Origin: Aminithiophilus ramosus
Lineage (GTDB): Bacteria > Synergistota > Synergistia > Synergistales > Aminithiophilaceae
Assembly: GCF_018069705.1 (NCBI RefSeq)
Contig: NZ_CP072943.1
Location: 2,419,453-2,483,452 of the forward strand
Length of the DNA stretch: 64,000 nucleotides
Direction: 5' to 3'
Both the position numbers and the translations under genes were made by a program. Shown piece after piece: positions 37,412 to 47,340 of the stretch. The notes beneath the pieces were generated by a model that worked only from the letters and a program-made list of their open reading frames with translations, searched no databases and was not told the origin of the DNA. Numbering within the stretch: the first letter of the stretch is position 1; the number at the start of each line of letters is the position of its first letter.

Positions 37412-37845
37412 TGTTTTCGTCAATCGAAAAGGTACCCATCATGATCCTGTAAAAGGAGCCCACCCCTACTGCCGTCAGGCGTTCAGTTCTTTGGTGCTGC
37501 GCTGAGCGAATCGATAGGATTCCCCCTTGAAGACGAAGATGTGAGCGTGATGGGTCAGGCGGTCCAGGAGCGCCTCGGTCAGGGTGGCGTCGCCGAAGAC
37601 TTCAGGCCAGCGGCTGAACTCCAGGTTCGTGGTGATGCAGACGATCTTCCGTTCGTACCGATCCGCGAAGAATTGGAAGAGAGGTGCTCCGCCGGGACCC
37701 AGTCCCAAGTAGCTCAGTTCGTCGACGATCACCAGGTCGTACCGGTCGTAGCTTTTGAGGAGCTTGGGAAGCCGGTGCTCGTCCTGGGCGAGGAGCAGTT
37801 CCCGGGCTAGGGTCAGGGCGGTGGCGAAACGAACCGAACATCCCG
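37412..37845 (-). pseudogene. IS21-family istB fragment with IS21 end
   Basis: Begins with the IS21 terminal sequence TGTTTTCGTCAATCG, then reads IstB from the stop at 37475 back through LVIVDELSYLGLGPGGAPLFQFFADRYERK. It is interrupted by an IS256 right end at about 37846. It is nearly identical to the same part of the larger IS21 at 44.6-47.0 kb. Confidence 0.88.
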
Positions 37846-38067
37846 GTGCTGTCCAGTATTTTTCGCACTTTTGTCTTCGAGGCAGCAGGCCCTTGAAGGG
37901 CTATGCCTGATTTTCTTGAGATCACAGCAGGTTCCTGCTGCTGTTCCCGGTCCTGTTCCCGCAAGCATTCCACGTCCACGTAGGCCCGCTTGCCCCACTG
38001 GGTGGAGGCCACATGCCTGACTCGGGCCGAGACGAGCATCAGGGCCGATTCCCCAGCGGGGAAGTTC
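37846..38067 (-). mobile_element. Truncated IS256-family right end with transposase C-terminus
   Basis: On the minus strand it reads SALMLVSARVRHVASTQWGKRAYVDVECLREQ, the end of the IS256 transposase, and ends with GTCCAGTATTTTTCGCAC. It is inserted in istB on one side and cut by an ISL3 end (38068) on the other. Confidence 0.85.
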
Positions 38068-38503
38068 GGCTCCTCGCTATTTAGTGTGGGTAGGGGGGCC
38101 AGCTGAGATCAGAGCCACCTGCTAGGATAGGGGACGAAGTTCATTCTTCTCCATCAGGAGGTCCCGCCGTGAATGACCTGAAGCCCTTTCTCGAAACGAT
38201 TCTGGAACTGGCAGATCCTTGGTTCATCGATGAGATCACCTTCGATCAGGAACAGGTCAGAATCGATATCTATCTCGACTTCAGGAAGGGCGGGACCTTC
38301 TCCTGTCCCCTCTGCGGTACCAACGGCTGCAAGGTCCACGATTCGACGATGAAAAGCTGGAGACACATGAATCTCTTCCAGTACAAGGCCTATCTCCACG
38401 CCCGCCTTCCCCGTGTCGACTGCCCTTCCCAGTCCCCCTATGCCACAATAGTTGTCGCCTCTCCTGAGTAGGTTATGATTGAACTCCAGAGGAGGTGCGC
38501 CCC

Positions 38504-39013
38504 ATGAACCACTACAGTCCCGACGTGAAAGAGCAGCTTGTCAAACGAATGATGCCCCCTGAGAACGCCTCCCTCTCGACTCTGGCGCGTGAGACGGGAA
38601 TCAGCTTCGAAACGCTCAGGCAGTGGAGGAAGAAGGCCCGTATCGAGACAGGTTCGCCCGTCCCCGGCAACGGCCGTCGCCCTCAGTCCTGGTCCCCCGG
38701 CGACAAGCTTCTCGCCGTCCTGGCCACGGCGGGGATGAACGAGACGGAACAGGCCGAATACTGTCGATCGAAGGGTCTTTACGTCGAGGAGATCCGTAGC
38801 TGGCGCGAGGCTTGCCTCGACGGCCTCGCCGCCGGCCGGGACAGAGACAACGTCAGGGAGCTGCGCGAGGAACTCACGTCGCACAGGGGACGCCTGAAGG
38901 AGCTGGAGCGGGAACTTCGGAGAAAGGAAAAGGCCCTGGCTGAAACGGCGGCCCTGCTCACGCTGCGAAAAAAAGCCCAGGCGATCTGGGGGGACGACGA
39001 GGACGGTATCTGA
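38504..39013 (+). CDS. IS3-family OrfA
   Basis: 169 residues from the ATG at 38504 (GGAGG upstream). A helix-turn-helix (LSTLARETGISFETLRQWRKKAR) is followed by a leucine-zipper-like coiled coil (VRELREELTSHRGRLKELERELRRKEKAL). The frame contains A_AAA_AAA_G at 38968-38975, a classical -1 slippery heptamer, which would pass part of the ribosomes into orfB. Confidence 0.9.
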   Translation: MNHYSPDVKEQLVKRMMPPENASLSTLARETGISFETLRQWRKKARIETGSPVPGNGRRPQSWSPGDKLLAVLATAGMNETEQAEYCRSKGLYVEEIRSWREACLDGLAAGRDRDNVRELREELTSHRGRLKELERELRRKEKALAETAALLTLRKKAQAIWGDDEDGI

Positions 39014-40068
39014 GCCTCCCCGATCGCCAGGCGGCCTGCGACCTCGTCCGAGAAGCCTGCCGCCAGGGAGCCCGCAGGGAAAAGGCCTGCGCCGAGCTGG
39101 GCCTCACTCTCCGCACCTTCCAGCGCTGGACCAGGGAGGGACAGGTCGCCGAAGACGGCCGCAGGAAGGCGAATCGCCCCAAGCCCCGCTGGAGCCTCAC
39201 GGAAGAGGAAATCGAAACGATCCGCTCCGTCGTCGACAGCGAAGAGTTCGCCGACCTGCCCCCGAGTCAGATCGTCCCTATCCTCGCCGATCGGGACATC
39301 TACCTCGCCTCGGAATCGACCTTCTACCGCATCCTCCGGTCCACGAATCGACAGAACCGTCGCGGCCGGTCCCGAACCGGCTCGCCCAAGGTACCGACGA
39401 CACACGAAGCCAAAGGGCCCAACGAAGTCTGGTCCTGGGACATCTCCTGGCTGCCGGGCCCCATCGTCGGGCTCCACTACTACCTCTACCTCATCCTGGA
39501 TATCTACAGCCGCAAGATCGTCGGCTGGGAGATCTGGGAGAGGGAATCGGAAGACCACGCCTCCGAACTCGTCACCCGCGCAGTCGTTTCGGAAAAGACC
39601 TTCACGAAACCGCTGGTCCTCCACTCCGACAACGGCAGCCCCATGAAGGGCTCGACCTTCCAGGCCCGCCTTGCGGCCCTGGGAATCCTCTCCAGCAGAA
39701 GCCGCCCGAGAGTGAGCAACGACAACGCCTACTCGGAATCGCTCTTTCGGACCTACAAATACCGCCCCGCCTTCCCGTCGCAGGGATTCGCCGGCCTCGA
39801 AGAGGCCCGGAAATGGACGGCCGCCTTCGTCCGCTGGTACAACGAAAAGCATCGCCACAGCGCCATCGGCTTCGTCACCCCCGACGCCCGCCACAGAGGC
39901 GACGACGTCGAGATCCTGAAGAAAAGAAAGCTTCGCTACGAAAAGGCCCGATCGGCCCACCCCGAACGGTGGAGAGGCAAAACCCGCCGATGGGAATCCA
40001 TCGGTCCCGTCTTCCTCAACCCCGACAGATCGGGTAAGGAGGAAAAAGCGGAGAAGGACCCCGGCTGA
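38968..40068 (+). CDS. IS3-family OrfB transposase, made by -1 frameshift
   Basis: This frame is open from about 38968 to the stop at 40068 but has no usual start until 39643, well inside the catalytic domain. Read from the slippery site it gives YLSLPDRQAACDLVREACRQGAR, then the DDE core VWSWDISWL, LHSDNGSPMKGSTF and the final E in SLFRTYKYRP-like context. This fits a fused OrfAB transposase from programmed frameshifting, as in other IS3 elements. Confidence 0.88.
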   Translation, partial: KKSPGDLGGRRGRYLSLPDRQAACDLVREACRQGARREKACAELGLTLRTFQRWTREGQVAEDGRRKANRPKPRWSLTEEEIETIRSVVDSEEFADLPPSQIVPILADRDIYLASESTFYRILRSTNRQNRRGRSRTGSPKVPTTHEAKGPNEVWSWDISWLPGPIVGLHYYLYLILDIYSRKIVGWEIWERESEDHASELVTRAVVSEKTFTKPLVLHSDNGSPMKGSTFQARLAALGILSSRSRPRVSNDNAYSESLFRTYKYRPAFPSQGFAGLEEARKWTAAFVRWYNEKHRHSAIGFVTPDARHRGDDVEILKKRKLRYEKARSAHPERWRGKTRRWESIGPVFLNPDRSGKEEKAEKDPG

Positions 40069-41193
40069 ACGATCGCGAAGGAGATGCCGGAAGAGGAAAT
40101 GTCAACCTGATGCATGCATGACTCTTGGGCGACAACTATACTATATTGACAAACACCGCATGGGATCCATACGGCCAAGGTGCCCTGGGCTCGGGAGGGT
40201 AGCGGCTTTACCCTGCTTTTTGAGGCCTTCGCCATGTCCTTGATCCGTTTTATGCCCGTGGCCTCGGCGGCCCGGATTCTCGACGAGTGGGACACACGGA
40301 TCTGGCGCATCGCTCACCCTTACGTCGACAAGGCTGTCGAGAAGCAGGATCTTTCGCATGTCACCGCCGTCGGCGTCGATGAAACGGCCAGAAAACGGGG
40401 CCACAACTACATCTCGGCCTTTGTCGATCTCGAGCGTAAAGGCGCCGTCTTTGTGACGGAAGGCAAAGGCAAGGACGTCCTTCAAGCCTTCGAAAGCTTC
40501 CTCGAAGGGCACGGAGGTAGCCCGGATCAGGTCAGCGACTTTACCATCGACATGTCGCCGGCCTTCATCACCGGCATCGAGGAGCACTTCCCCGAGGCCC
40601 GGATCACCTTTGACAAGTTGCTTGTCTGCAAACTCATGAACGAAGCTCTCGACGAGGTTCGTCGCATGGAGCAGATAGAGAACAGAGGTCTGAAGAAAAC
40701 GCGTTTCATCTGGCTCCGTAACCCGGAGAACCTGACGAAAGCTCAGAAGGAGACGCTCGACAGCCTGACCGGATCGAGGGCGAATCGCAAGGTTGCCCTG
40801 CAGAGTCGAATCAAACTGGCCTTGCAGCAAGTCTACTGTCGCAACAGCCGTTGGGCCGGCTACTTCCTGGACAGAGAGTACGGGTGGGCCAGTCACAGTC
40901 GCCTCGCTCCGATAACGAAGTTCGCGAAAACGGTCAAAAGGCATAAGGAGGGAATCTTGAACTACGTCAAAACCAGGAGCACCAATGGCATACTTGAGGG
41001 TCTGAACAGTCTCTTCAAGGCAGCGGCAGCCAAGGCGAGAGGCTTTAGAACCGTACGCAACGCCATCACGGCTTATTACCTCGTAGCCGGAAGGTTTGAA
41101 CTGGGGGTTACCTGAGATTTGTAACGTTACCCACACTAAATAGCGAGGAGCCTGGAGCTCAAACTAAACGAGCACCTGCTAACTCAAAAAACG

Positions 41194-41218
41194 AAAGCGT
41201 AAAATACTGAACAGAATC
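41194..41218. mobile_element. IS256-family right-end remnant
   Basis: AAAGCGTAAAATACTGAACAG resembles the right end at 35881-35904 (AAAGTGCGAAAAATACTGGACAG). It lies between the ISL3 right end and the next glycosyltransferase. Confidence 0.55.
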
Positions 41219-41236
41219 TGCTTAAAGCACTGCAGA

Positions 41237-42331
41237 TTACATATTGCTAGTCCAAATATTTAAGTATTTTTTTGCGATATTTATGTAGTCGTGATTTTCT
41301 TGGACAAATAACAACGCTTGTTTTTTTTTGCAAATAATTTCATCTGAATTTTCAATTAAATTCATAATTTTATTGTATATGTCTAGATGATCAGGGTTTA
41401 TGTTTACAATAGGACAGTTTTTAAGTTGTTCTTTTATGCTATTTTCTGCCCCACTAAAAACGATTTTACCCATAGCAAGGCCAAGAAGCGCATTCATGCC
41501 ATAACTATACGATTTGCACTGGTCTATAAGAAAATCGCAATCTCGAACAAGCGAGACATAATTATTAAAAGAAACTTGATTAATAATTGTTATTTCTATG
41601 TTTTTTAATTTAATTTCTTGTATTTTATCTAATGCTTTTTTTATATGAACATGCCCTTTTAAACAGCCTCTACTTAACCCATATAGTATTTTTATCTTCC
41701 CATTGTTTTTTTTTGAATCAAATAAAACATTTTGATATTTTTTTGTATTTATTGGCATGGGAATAAAATCTTTAATGCAATTTGATGCATTTTGATATGG
41801 CAAAAGGTACGAGATAGAAGTAGGAATTATTTTTTTTGCATATTTGAGGCATTTTTTTTCTTCTAGAATCATTAGCGGATTTTTGCTTTGTTTTATGAAT
41901 TTTTCAACATCAGAGCAATCCACGGAGTCTATTTCTTCTCTTGAAATCGAAAAAGGACAGTAAGGAAAGTTTTTTCGTTGATATTTAGTAGTAATGGGAG
42001 AGCTTCCAGTGGCAAGTATAAAAATATTAGGATTTTTATTAAATAATTTTTTTATAAACAACGGATTCAGATAAGGGCCTACTTGTTTATAAGAGATTAG
42101 TTGAATTATATCATAATTGGCGGCTGTTTCTGCAACGCGAAATAAATTAAATTTTGATTCAATTTTACCCAATCTACCCTTAAAATGTGTTTTTGATAAA
42201 GCAATATCTGTATGGAAATTTTTCCATCCATCACCAGAAGAAGCAATAGTTACTTCATGACCAAGTTCAAGAAGTCCTTCGCTAAGATTGTTGTGAAGAC
42301 CGCTATATTCGCCAATAAGTAATATTTTCAA
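41237..42331 (-). CDS. Glycosyltransferase (GT4-like)
   Basis: 364 residues from a TTG at 42331 with AGGAG upstream. The N-terminus KILLIGEYSGLHNNLSEGLLELGHEVTIAS is a GT-B glycosyltransferase first strand, and SYSYGMNALLGLAMGKIVFSGAE occupies the usual donor-binding place, though the EX7E motif is degraded. It is very AT-rich (long A/T runs). It is isolated among IS elements and points against the upstream cluster. The sugar it transfers is unknown. Confidence 0.72.
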   Translation of the reverse strand: MKILLIGEYSGLHNNLSEGLLELGHEVTIASSGDGWKNFHTDIALSKTHFKGRLGKIESKFNLFRVAETAANYDIIQLISYKQVGPYLNPLFIKKLFNKNPNIFILATGSSPITTKYQRKNFPYCPFSISREEIDSVDCSDVEKFIKQSKNPLMILEEKKCLKYAKKIIPTSISYLLPYQNASNCIKDFIPMPINTKKYQNVLFDSKKNNGKIKILYGLSRGCLKGHVHIKKALDKIQEIKLKNIEITIINQVSFNNYVSLVRDCDFLIDQCKSYSYGMNALLGLAMGKIVFSGAENSIKEQLKNCPIVNINPDHLDIYNKIMNLIENSDEIICKKKQALLFVQENHDYINIAKKYLNIWTSNM

Positions 42332-42450
42332 TACAATGTCACTCCTGCGTTAAATTTAAAAACAATAAAATAGTTTACTGGAAATTTCATTTAAACAGAA
42401 GCATTGATAAAACTAGTCTGAATTTTATTATAACAAAAAAGTTCTGTTTA

Positions 42451-43442
42451 TGGTGGACCCCATTGTCAAGACCATTTGAGGCCCGAAGTTAGTTAAAGTC
42501 AGACCGCCATCGGTCCCTCCCGGTCGGCAAAGTGAACCTCCCGCGGTGTCCTGTAGTTCAGTGAGGAGTGAAGCCTTTCACCGTTGTAGAAGTCCATATA
42601 CTCCCGCAGGCCGCAGCGGAGATCGCGGACCCGCTCATAGTCGTTCAAGTAGAGCCACTCATACTTGAGGGTCCGCCAGAAGCGTTCCACGAAGATGTTG
42701 TCGAGGGCCCTGCCACGACCGTCCATGCTGATCCGGATCTCCTTTTCCTTGAGCAGAGACAGAAAGGCCTTACTGGTGAACTGACAGCTCTGGTCGGTGT
42801 TGAAGATCTCCGGCGTTCCCTGCCGAAGAGCCCTGTCGAGGGCGACGACGCAGAACTCTGCGTCCAGGGTGTTGGAAAGTTCCCAGGAGAGGACGAAGCG
42901 GCTGTGCCAATCGATGACGGCCGCGAGGTACATGAAACCGCCACTCATCGGGAGGTAGGTGACATCGGTGCTCCAGACCTGATTCGGTCTGACGATGACG
43001 GCGTTCCGGAGCAGACAGGGATCAATCTCCCGTTCGGGGTGAGGCTTGCCGGTTCCCGGTTTGGGGCCAATCCCTTCGAGCCCCATAAGCCTCATCAGCC
43101 GTCCGATCCGTTTGCGGTTCACGTCCTGTCCCTGTCGACGCAGCCAGGCCGTCATCCGGCGGCTCCCGTAAGAGGGGGCGCAGGTGTACCGAACGTCGAT
43201 GAGCTCCATGATTTCAAGGTTCTCCGCCGTCTCCGTCGCAAAAGAGCTCGCGTAGTGGAAGCTGGACCGGTTCAGATCTAGGGAACCTCTGAAAAAAAGA
43301 TCCGGCGAGCTCCAACAGTACCTCTTGGTGGCTGAACGCATACGTTGCGTGTCCTTTCAGCCTGTTGTGTCAGGCAAGTTGCCTGTGCGGAGCCATTCCC
43401 GACTATTTTTTGTCTTATAGTTGCCTTTTTGCCGGATTTTGA
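42451..43442 (-). mobile_element. IS3-family element, orfA end lost
   Basis: Terminal sequence TGGTGGACCCCATTGTCAAG at 42451 and an almost complete orfB. The orfA half and the other end are missing because an ISL3 element begins at 43443. Confidence 0.82.
42499..43341 (-). CDS. IS3-family OrfB transposase (element lacks orfA)
   Basis: A 280-residue integrase-like protein with the HTH_21 segment YGSRRMTAWLRRQGQDVNRKRIGRLMRLMGLEGI and the DDE core: VWSTDVTYLPM, FNTDQSCQFTS and DNIFVERFWRTLKYEWLYL. The catalytic set is complete, although NTDQSCQF differs a little from the common HSDQGSQF. Without OrfA and the right end the element probably cannot move by itself. Confidence 0.88.
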   Translation of the reverse strand: MRSATKRYCWSSPDLFFRGSLDLNRSSFHYASSFATETAENLEIMELIDVRYTCAPSYGSRRMTAWLRRQGQDVNRKRIGRLMRLMGLEGIGPKPGTGKPHPEREIDPCLLRNAVIVRPNQVWSTDVTYLPMSGGFMYLAAVIDWHSRFVLSWELSNTLDAEFCVVALDRALRQGTPEIFNTDQSCQFTSKAFLSLLKEKEIRISMDGRGRALDNIFVERFWRTLKYEWLYLNDYERVRDLRCGLREYMDFYNGERLHSSLNYRTPREVHFADREGPMAV

Positions 43443-44607
43443 GGCTCCTCGCTATTTAGTGTGGGTAACGTTACAAATCTCAGGTAACCCCCAGTTCAAA
43501 CCTTCCGGCTACGAGGTAATAAGCCGTGATGGCGTTGCGTACGGTTCTAAAGCCTCTCGCCTTGGCTGCCGCTGCCTTGAAGAGACTGTTCAGACCCTCA
43601 AGTATGCCATTGGTGCTCCTGGTTTTGACGTAGTTCAAGATTCCCTCCTTATGCCTTTTGACCGTTTTCGCGAACTTCGTTATCGGAGCGAGGCGACTGT
43701 GACTGGCCCACCCGTACTCTCTGTCCAGGAAGTAGCCGGCCCAACGGCTGTTGCGACAGTAGACTTGCTGCAAGGCCAGTTTGATTCGACTCTGCAGGGC
43801 AACCTTGCGATTCGCCCTCGATCCGGTCAGGCTGTCGAGCGTCTCCTTCTGAGCTTTCGTCAGGTTCTCCGGGTTACGGAGCCAGATGAAACGCGTTTTC
43901 TTCAGACCTCTGTTCTCTATCTGCTCCATGCGACGAACCTCGTCGAGAGCTTCGTTCATGAGTTTGCAGACAAGCAACTTGTCAAAGGTGATCCGGGCCT
44001 CGGGGAAGTGCTCCTCGATGCCGGTGATGAAGGCCGGCGACATGTCGATGGTAAAGTCGCTGACCTGATCCGGGCTACCTCCGTGCCCTTCGAGGAAGCT
44101 TTCGAAGGCTTGAAGGACGTCCTTGCCTTTGCCTTCCGTCACGAAGACGGCGCCTTTACGCTCGAGATCGACAAAGGCCGAGATGTAGTTGTGGCCCCGT
44201 TTTCTGGCCGTTTCATCGACGCCGACGGCGGTGACATGCGAAAGATCCTGCTTCTCGACAGCCTTGTCGACGTAAGGGTGAGCGATGCGCCAGATCCGTG
44301 TGTCCCACTCGTCGAGAATCCGGGCCGCCGAGGCCACGGGCATAAAACGGATCAAGGACATGGCGAAGGCCTCAAAAAGCAGGGTAAAGCCGCTACCCTC
44401 CCGAGCCAGGGCACCTTGGCCGTATGGATCCCATGGGAAGGGCAGTCGACACGGGGAAGGCGGGCGTGGAGATAGGCCTTGTACTGGAAGAGATTCATGT
44501 GTCTCCAGCTTTTCATCGTCGAATCGTGGACCTTGCAGCCGCTGGTACCACAGAGGGGACAGGAGAAGGTCCCGCCCTTCCTGAAGTCGAGATAGATATC
44601 GATTCTG
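43443..44607 (-). mobile_element. Partial ISL3-family element
   Basis: One end is the ISL3 inverted repeat GGCTCCTCGCTATTTAG at 43443-43467. The other end is cut at 44607, where an IS21 terminal sequence begins. It is in reverse orientation to the copy at 38.1-41.2 kb, and nearly identical to it. Confidence 0.85.
43480..44605 (-). pseudogene. ISL3-family transposase, N-terminally truncated
   Basis: Contains everything from about residue 30 on, through FSCPLC-type zinc finger, VTAVGVDETARKRGHN and the full DDE core to LVAGRFELGVT. The first about 29 residues and the promoter side are replaced by an IS21 end. Confidence 0.85.
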
Positions 44608-44670
44608 TGTTTTCGTCAATCGAAAAGGTACCCATCATGATCCTGTAAAAGGAGCCCACCCCTACTGCCG

Positions 44671-45414
44671 TCAGGCGTTCAGTTCTTTGGTGCTGCGCTG
44701 AGCGAATCGATAGGATTCCCCCTTGAAGACGAAGATGTGAGCGTGATGGGTCAGGCGGTCCAGGAGCGCCTCGGTCAGGGTGGCGTCGCCGAAGACTTCA
44801 GGCCAGCGGCTGAACTCCAGGTTCGTGGTGATGCAGACGCTCTTCCGTTCGTACCGATCCGCGAAGAATTGGAAGAGAGGTGCTCCGCCGGGACCCAGTC
44901 CCAGGTAGCCCAGTTCGTCGACGATCACCAGGTCGTACCGGTCGTAGCTTTTGAGGAGCTTGGGAAGCCGGTGTTCGTCCTGGGCGAGGAGCAGTTCCTG
45001 GGCCAGGGTCAGGGCGGTGGTGAAGCGGACCGAACATCCCGCCGCGACGCAGCACGCCGCGAGGCCGATGGCGATGTGGGTCTTGCCTGTGCCCGAGCTG
45101 CCCAGGAGGACCAGGTTTTCCCCCCGTCCGACGAAGCCTCCGTCGGCGAGGGAGAGAAGCTTGTCCTTCGGGAGGGAGGGAAGCCGGAGGAAGTCGTAAT
45201 CCGAGAGGGACCGGGCGTAGGGGAGTCTGGCCGATTTCAGAAGGTTCCTGAGCCGCTTCTCCCGGCGGGAGGCGCTTTCAGCCTCCAGGCTCTCGCGGAG
45301 GTAGTCCCCGGGGGACATGTCGGCGCCGCCATGCCGGTAATAGCTCAGGACGCCGGGAAGCCTGAGGTCCCGGCAGAGGCGTTCGACGGCCATGTCCCGG
45401 ATCTCCGCGTTCAT
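44671..45414 (-). CDS. istB: IS21-family IstB helper ATPase
   Basis: 247 residues. Walker A GSSGTGKTHIAIGLA, Walker B YDLVIVDELGYL, sensor-1 TTNLEFSRW and the arginine region LLDRLTHHAHIF mark a complete DnaC-like AAA+ ATPase. It directs target choice by IstA. Its ATG overlaps the istA stop (TGATG), suggesting coupled translation. Confidence 0.92.
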   Translation of the reverse strand: MNAEIRDMAVERLCRDLRLPGVLSYYRHGGADMSPGDYLRESLEAESASRREKRLRNLLKSARLPYARSLSDYDFLRLPSLPKDKLLSLADGGFVGRGENLVLLGSSGTGKTHIAIGLAACCVAAGCSVRFTTALTLAQELLLAQDEHRLPKLLKSYDRYDLVIVDELGYLGLGPGGAPLFQFFADRYERKSVCITTNLEFSRWPEVFGDATLTEALLDRLTHHAHIFVFKGESYRFAQRSTKELNA

Positions 45415-46867
45415 CAGGCCACCTCTTCTTCGAGCAGAGCGTCGTAGCGTCCCGGATCGGGGGCGGGAAGGGGCAGTTCCGCGAGGGAGTCCGGAACGGC
45501 GACAGTGAGACTGGCCGAAGGCGTTTTGTTGAGAAGCAGCTGGCGAACCGTCTCCGCCGTAACCCTCTTCAGGGCCAGGGCCTCTTCGAGGGCTTGCGTC
45601 AGGGCCTCGTGGGAATGGTCCCGGTGGAGCTGGAGGATGGCACAGAGTTCCCTGTAACCCGAATGGGCGCACAGGAGCGTCCGGGCCTTCTGCCAGGGCT
45701 CCTCCAGATCCCGCACGACCGCCGCATTTCGGACGGCCCCGGGTTTCGCCCGCAGCAGCGGCAGGTAGTGGACAAGTTCCATGGAGGCCTTACCCTTCCC
45801 GGAGAGGCGGCGATGATTCGCCAGAACCTTTCCTCGGCTGGAGACACGGACACGGTCCCAGGTGACGGAGAGGTCGACGGCCTCTTTCTCGTGCCCTACC
45901 GGGACCGAGTAGACGTTGCCCTCGAACCGGACCAGGGAGGTCCGGCTCACCACCGACACGGTGGTGAGGGCACAGGGATGAGGTATCTCCGGAAGAGGCA
46001 TAAGCCGTAGGGCTTCTTCTTCGAAAGAGGCTGCGCGCCTCTGCCGTTCCCTCCCGCACCAGTCGGCCAGGACGGAATTGAGATCGTCCAGTGTCGCCAG
46101 GTCCGGCACGGGAACCAGGGCGTTCCTCCGCACATAGCCCACCAGGTTCTCCACGGAACCCTTCTCGTTGCCGCTTCGGACGTTGCAGAAAGAACTGTCG
46201 AAGAGGTAATGGCCCCGGAGGGCCGAAAAGTGCCGGTTCTCTTCCCGGTTCGGCCCCGGGAGGACCTTGGTCACCGCCGACTTGAGGTTGTCGTAGACGC
46301 ATTCCCTGGGTACCCCGCCGAAGGACTCGAAGGCACGTCGATGTCCCGCCATGAAGGCCTCCAGCCCGTCGTCGGGAAAGGCGTACACGAAGGGAGCACC
46401 GCTGTGGCGAAGGCGCATGCAGAAAAGGTAAATCCTCCGTTCCTCCCCTCCGATGCGGACCAGAGCCTCGCCCCAGTCCACCTGGGCCTGCTCGCCCGGA
46501 TATGCCGTCAGGGGAACGAACCCCTTCTCCGGGGTGATCTCGCTCTTCAGGTCCGACACGACCTTGCGGATGTTGGACTCGCTCCCACTGAAACCGTGCT
46601 CCGCCACCAAACGGTCGTAGACGCGCTTGGCGGTATGGCGCTGTTTCCCGGGGGCGTTTCGATCCTCCCGGAGCCAGGTCCGGATGATCTCCAGGTAGGG
46701 ACCCGTCACCGGTCTGGGACGGGGAGCTTTCAGCCTGTAAGCGGGATCTCCGAGTCCCTCAGCATTCTGCGGACCGTCTTCCGGCATATTCCCGTCTGCC
46801 TGGTGATCTTCCTGATGGACCAGCCTTCCCTGAAGTGCTGTTTGCGGATATATTCTTTGTCGACCAT
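45414..46867 (-). pseudogene. istA: IS21-family istA transposase with a frameshift
   Basis: The N-terminal helix-turn-helix (MVDKEYIRKQHFREGWSIR, KITRQTGICRKTVRRMLRDSE) from the ATG at 46867, with GAGGAG 9 nt upstream, is in one frame. The rest (RLKAPRPRPVTGPYLEIIR, AQVDWGEALVRIGG, VYDNLKSAV, EKGSVENLVGYVRR) is in another, beginning around 46750. A one-base indel near 46740-46760 would explain it. It could also be a sequencing error. Confidence 0.8.
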
Positions 46868-47007
46868 CCCGTGCATCTCCTCTCGTCCTCCCCGCGAAGC
46901 GGAATCGCCGTTCCTTTCGCAGGATGATAAGGGAACGGGTACGGGGTGGTCACCTTTTTCAGGATCGATTACCTCTCGGGTGGGACCCTTTTAGGTTAGC
47001 GAAAACA

Positions 47008-47197
47008 CTCCTCTTCGTCGATGCGGATGATCTTCGAACTTCCTGCTGCATTCCGAGCGCCTTCTGTGGCATCTGCATGTGCGGTAGCCCTCCCTCGGGA
47101 TGATGTTTGTGGCCTTGACACCTCAAACACAACCCCTGCGGGGGGGCTACTGCTTATAGAAAATTTAGACCAATGTGCGAAAATATCGTACGTTATC
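47008..47197 (-). mobile_element. Truncated IS256-family left end
   Basis: Reads, on the minus strand, GATAACGTACGATATTTTCGCAC from 47197 and ends in SSKIIRIDEEE of the transposase at the IS21 border (47007). It is the same sequence as 34489-34690. Confidence 0.82.
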
Positions 47198-47340
47198 ACG
47201 ACAAACAGAATCATTCATTATTTCTGTATGTTTCTAATTTCAAAGAACTCAATTTGGCAACTAAGCTTTTAATTACAAACTAAATCATAAAATATCATAG
47301 CACTATAACAATAGGTGCATAAAAACAATATACGCACACC

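Larger units (their letters stand above)
38449..40138 (+). mobile_element. Complete IS3-family element
   Basis: Inverted repeats with core TAGTTGTCGCC (38449-38459) and GGCGACAACTA (40128-40138) enclose orfA and orfB. The exact outer ends may extend some bases further. It sits inside the ISL3 transposase gene, so it is the younger insertion. Confidence 0.82.
38169..41115 (+). pseudogene. ISL3-family transposase, split by IS3 insertion
   Basis: The N-terminal piece (GTG at 38169) has LADPWFIDEITFDQEQVRIDIYLDF and the zinc-binding FSCPLCGTNG. The C-terminal piece (40180-41115) has VTAVGVDETARKRGHNYISAFVD, DMSPAFITGIEEHFP and RSTNGILEGLNSLFKAAAAKARGF, the ISL3 DDE core. The second copy at 43.5-44.6 kb shows the join as CTGCCCTTCCCATGGGATCC. 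The inserted element abolishes the protein. Confidence 0.88.
38068..41152 (+). mobile_element. ISL3-family element interrupted by an IS3-family element
   Basis: Bounded by perfect 25-bp inverted repeats starting GGCTCCTCGCTATTTAG (38068-38092 and 41128-41152). The transposase is split: the N-terminal zinc-finger part is at 38169-38440 and the rest at about 40165-41115, separated by a complete IS3-type element. A second, partial copy of the same ISL3 lies at 43443-44607 in reverse. Confidence 0.88.
44608..47007 (-). mobile_element. IS21-family element
   Basis: 2.4 kb with ends TGTTTTCGTCAATCGAAAAGG (44608) and, inverted, TGTTTTCGCTAACCTAAAAGG (47007). It carries istA and istB. The left flank is a truncated ISL3 and the right flank a truncated IS256, with no target duplication, so recombination between elements has probably reshaped the ends. 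Confidence 0.85.

Noticed and set aside
34489-47197. A composite transposon
   Set aside because: Flanking IS copies are truncated, of different families and without target duplications. It looks like piled-up insertions and recombination.
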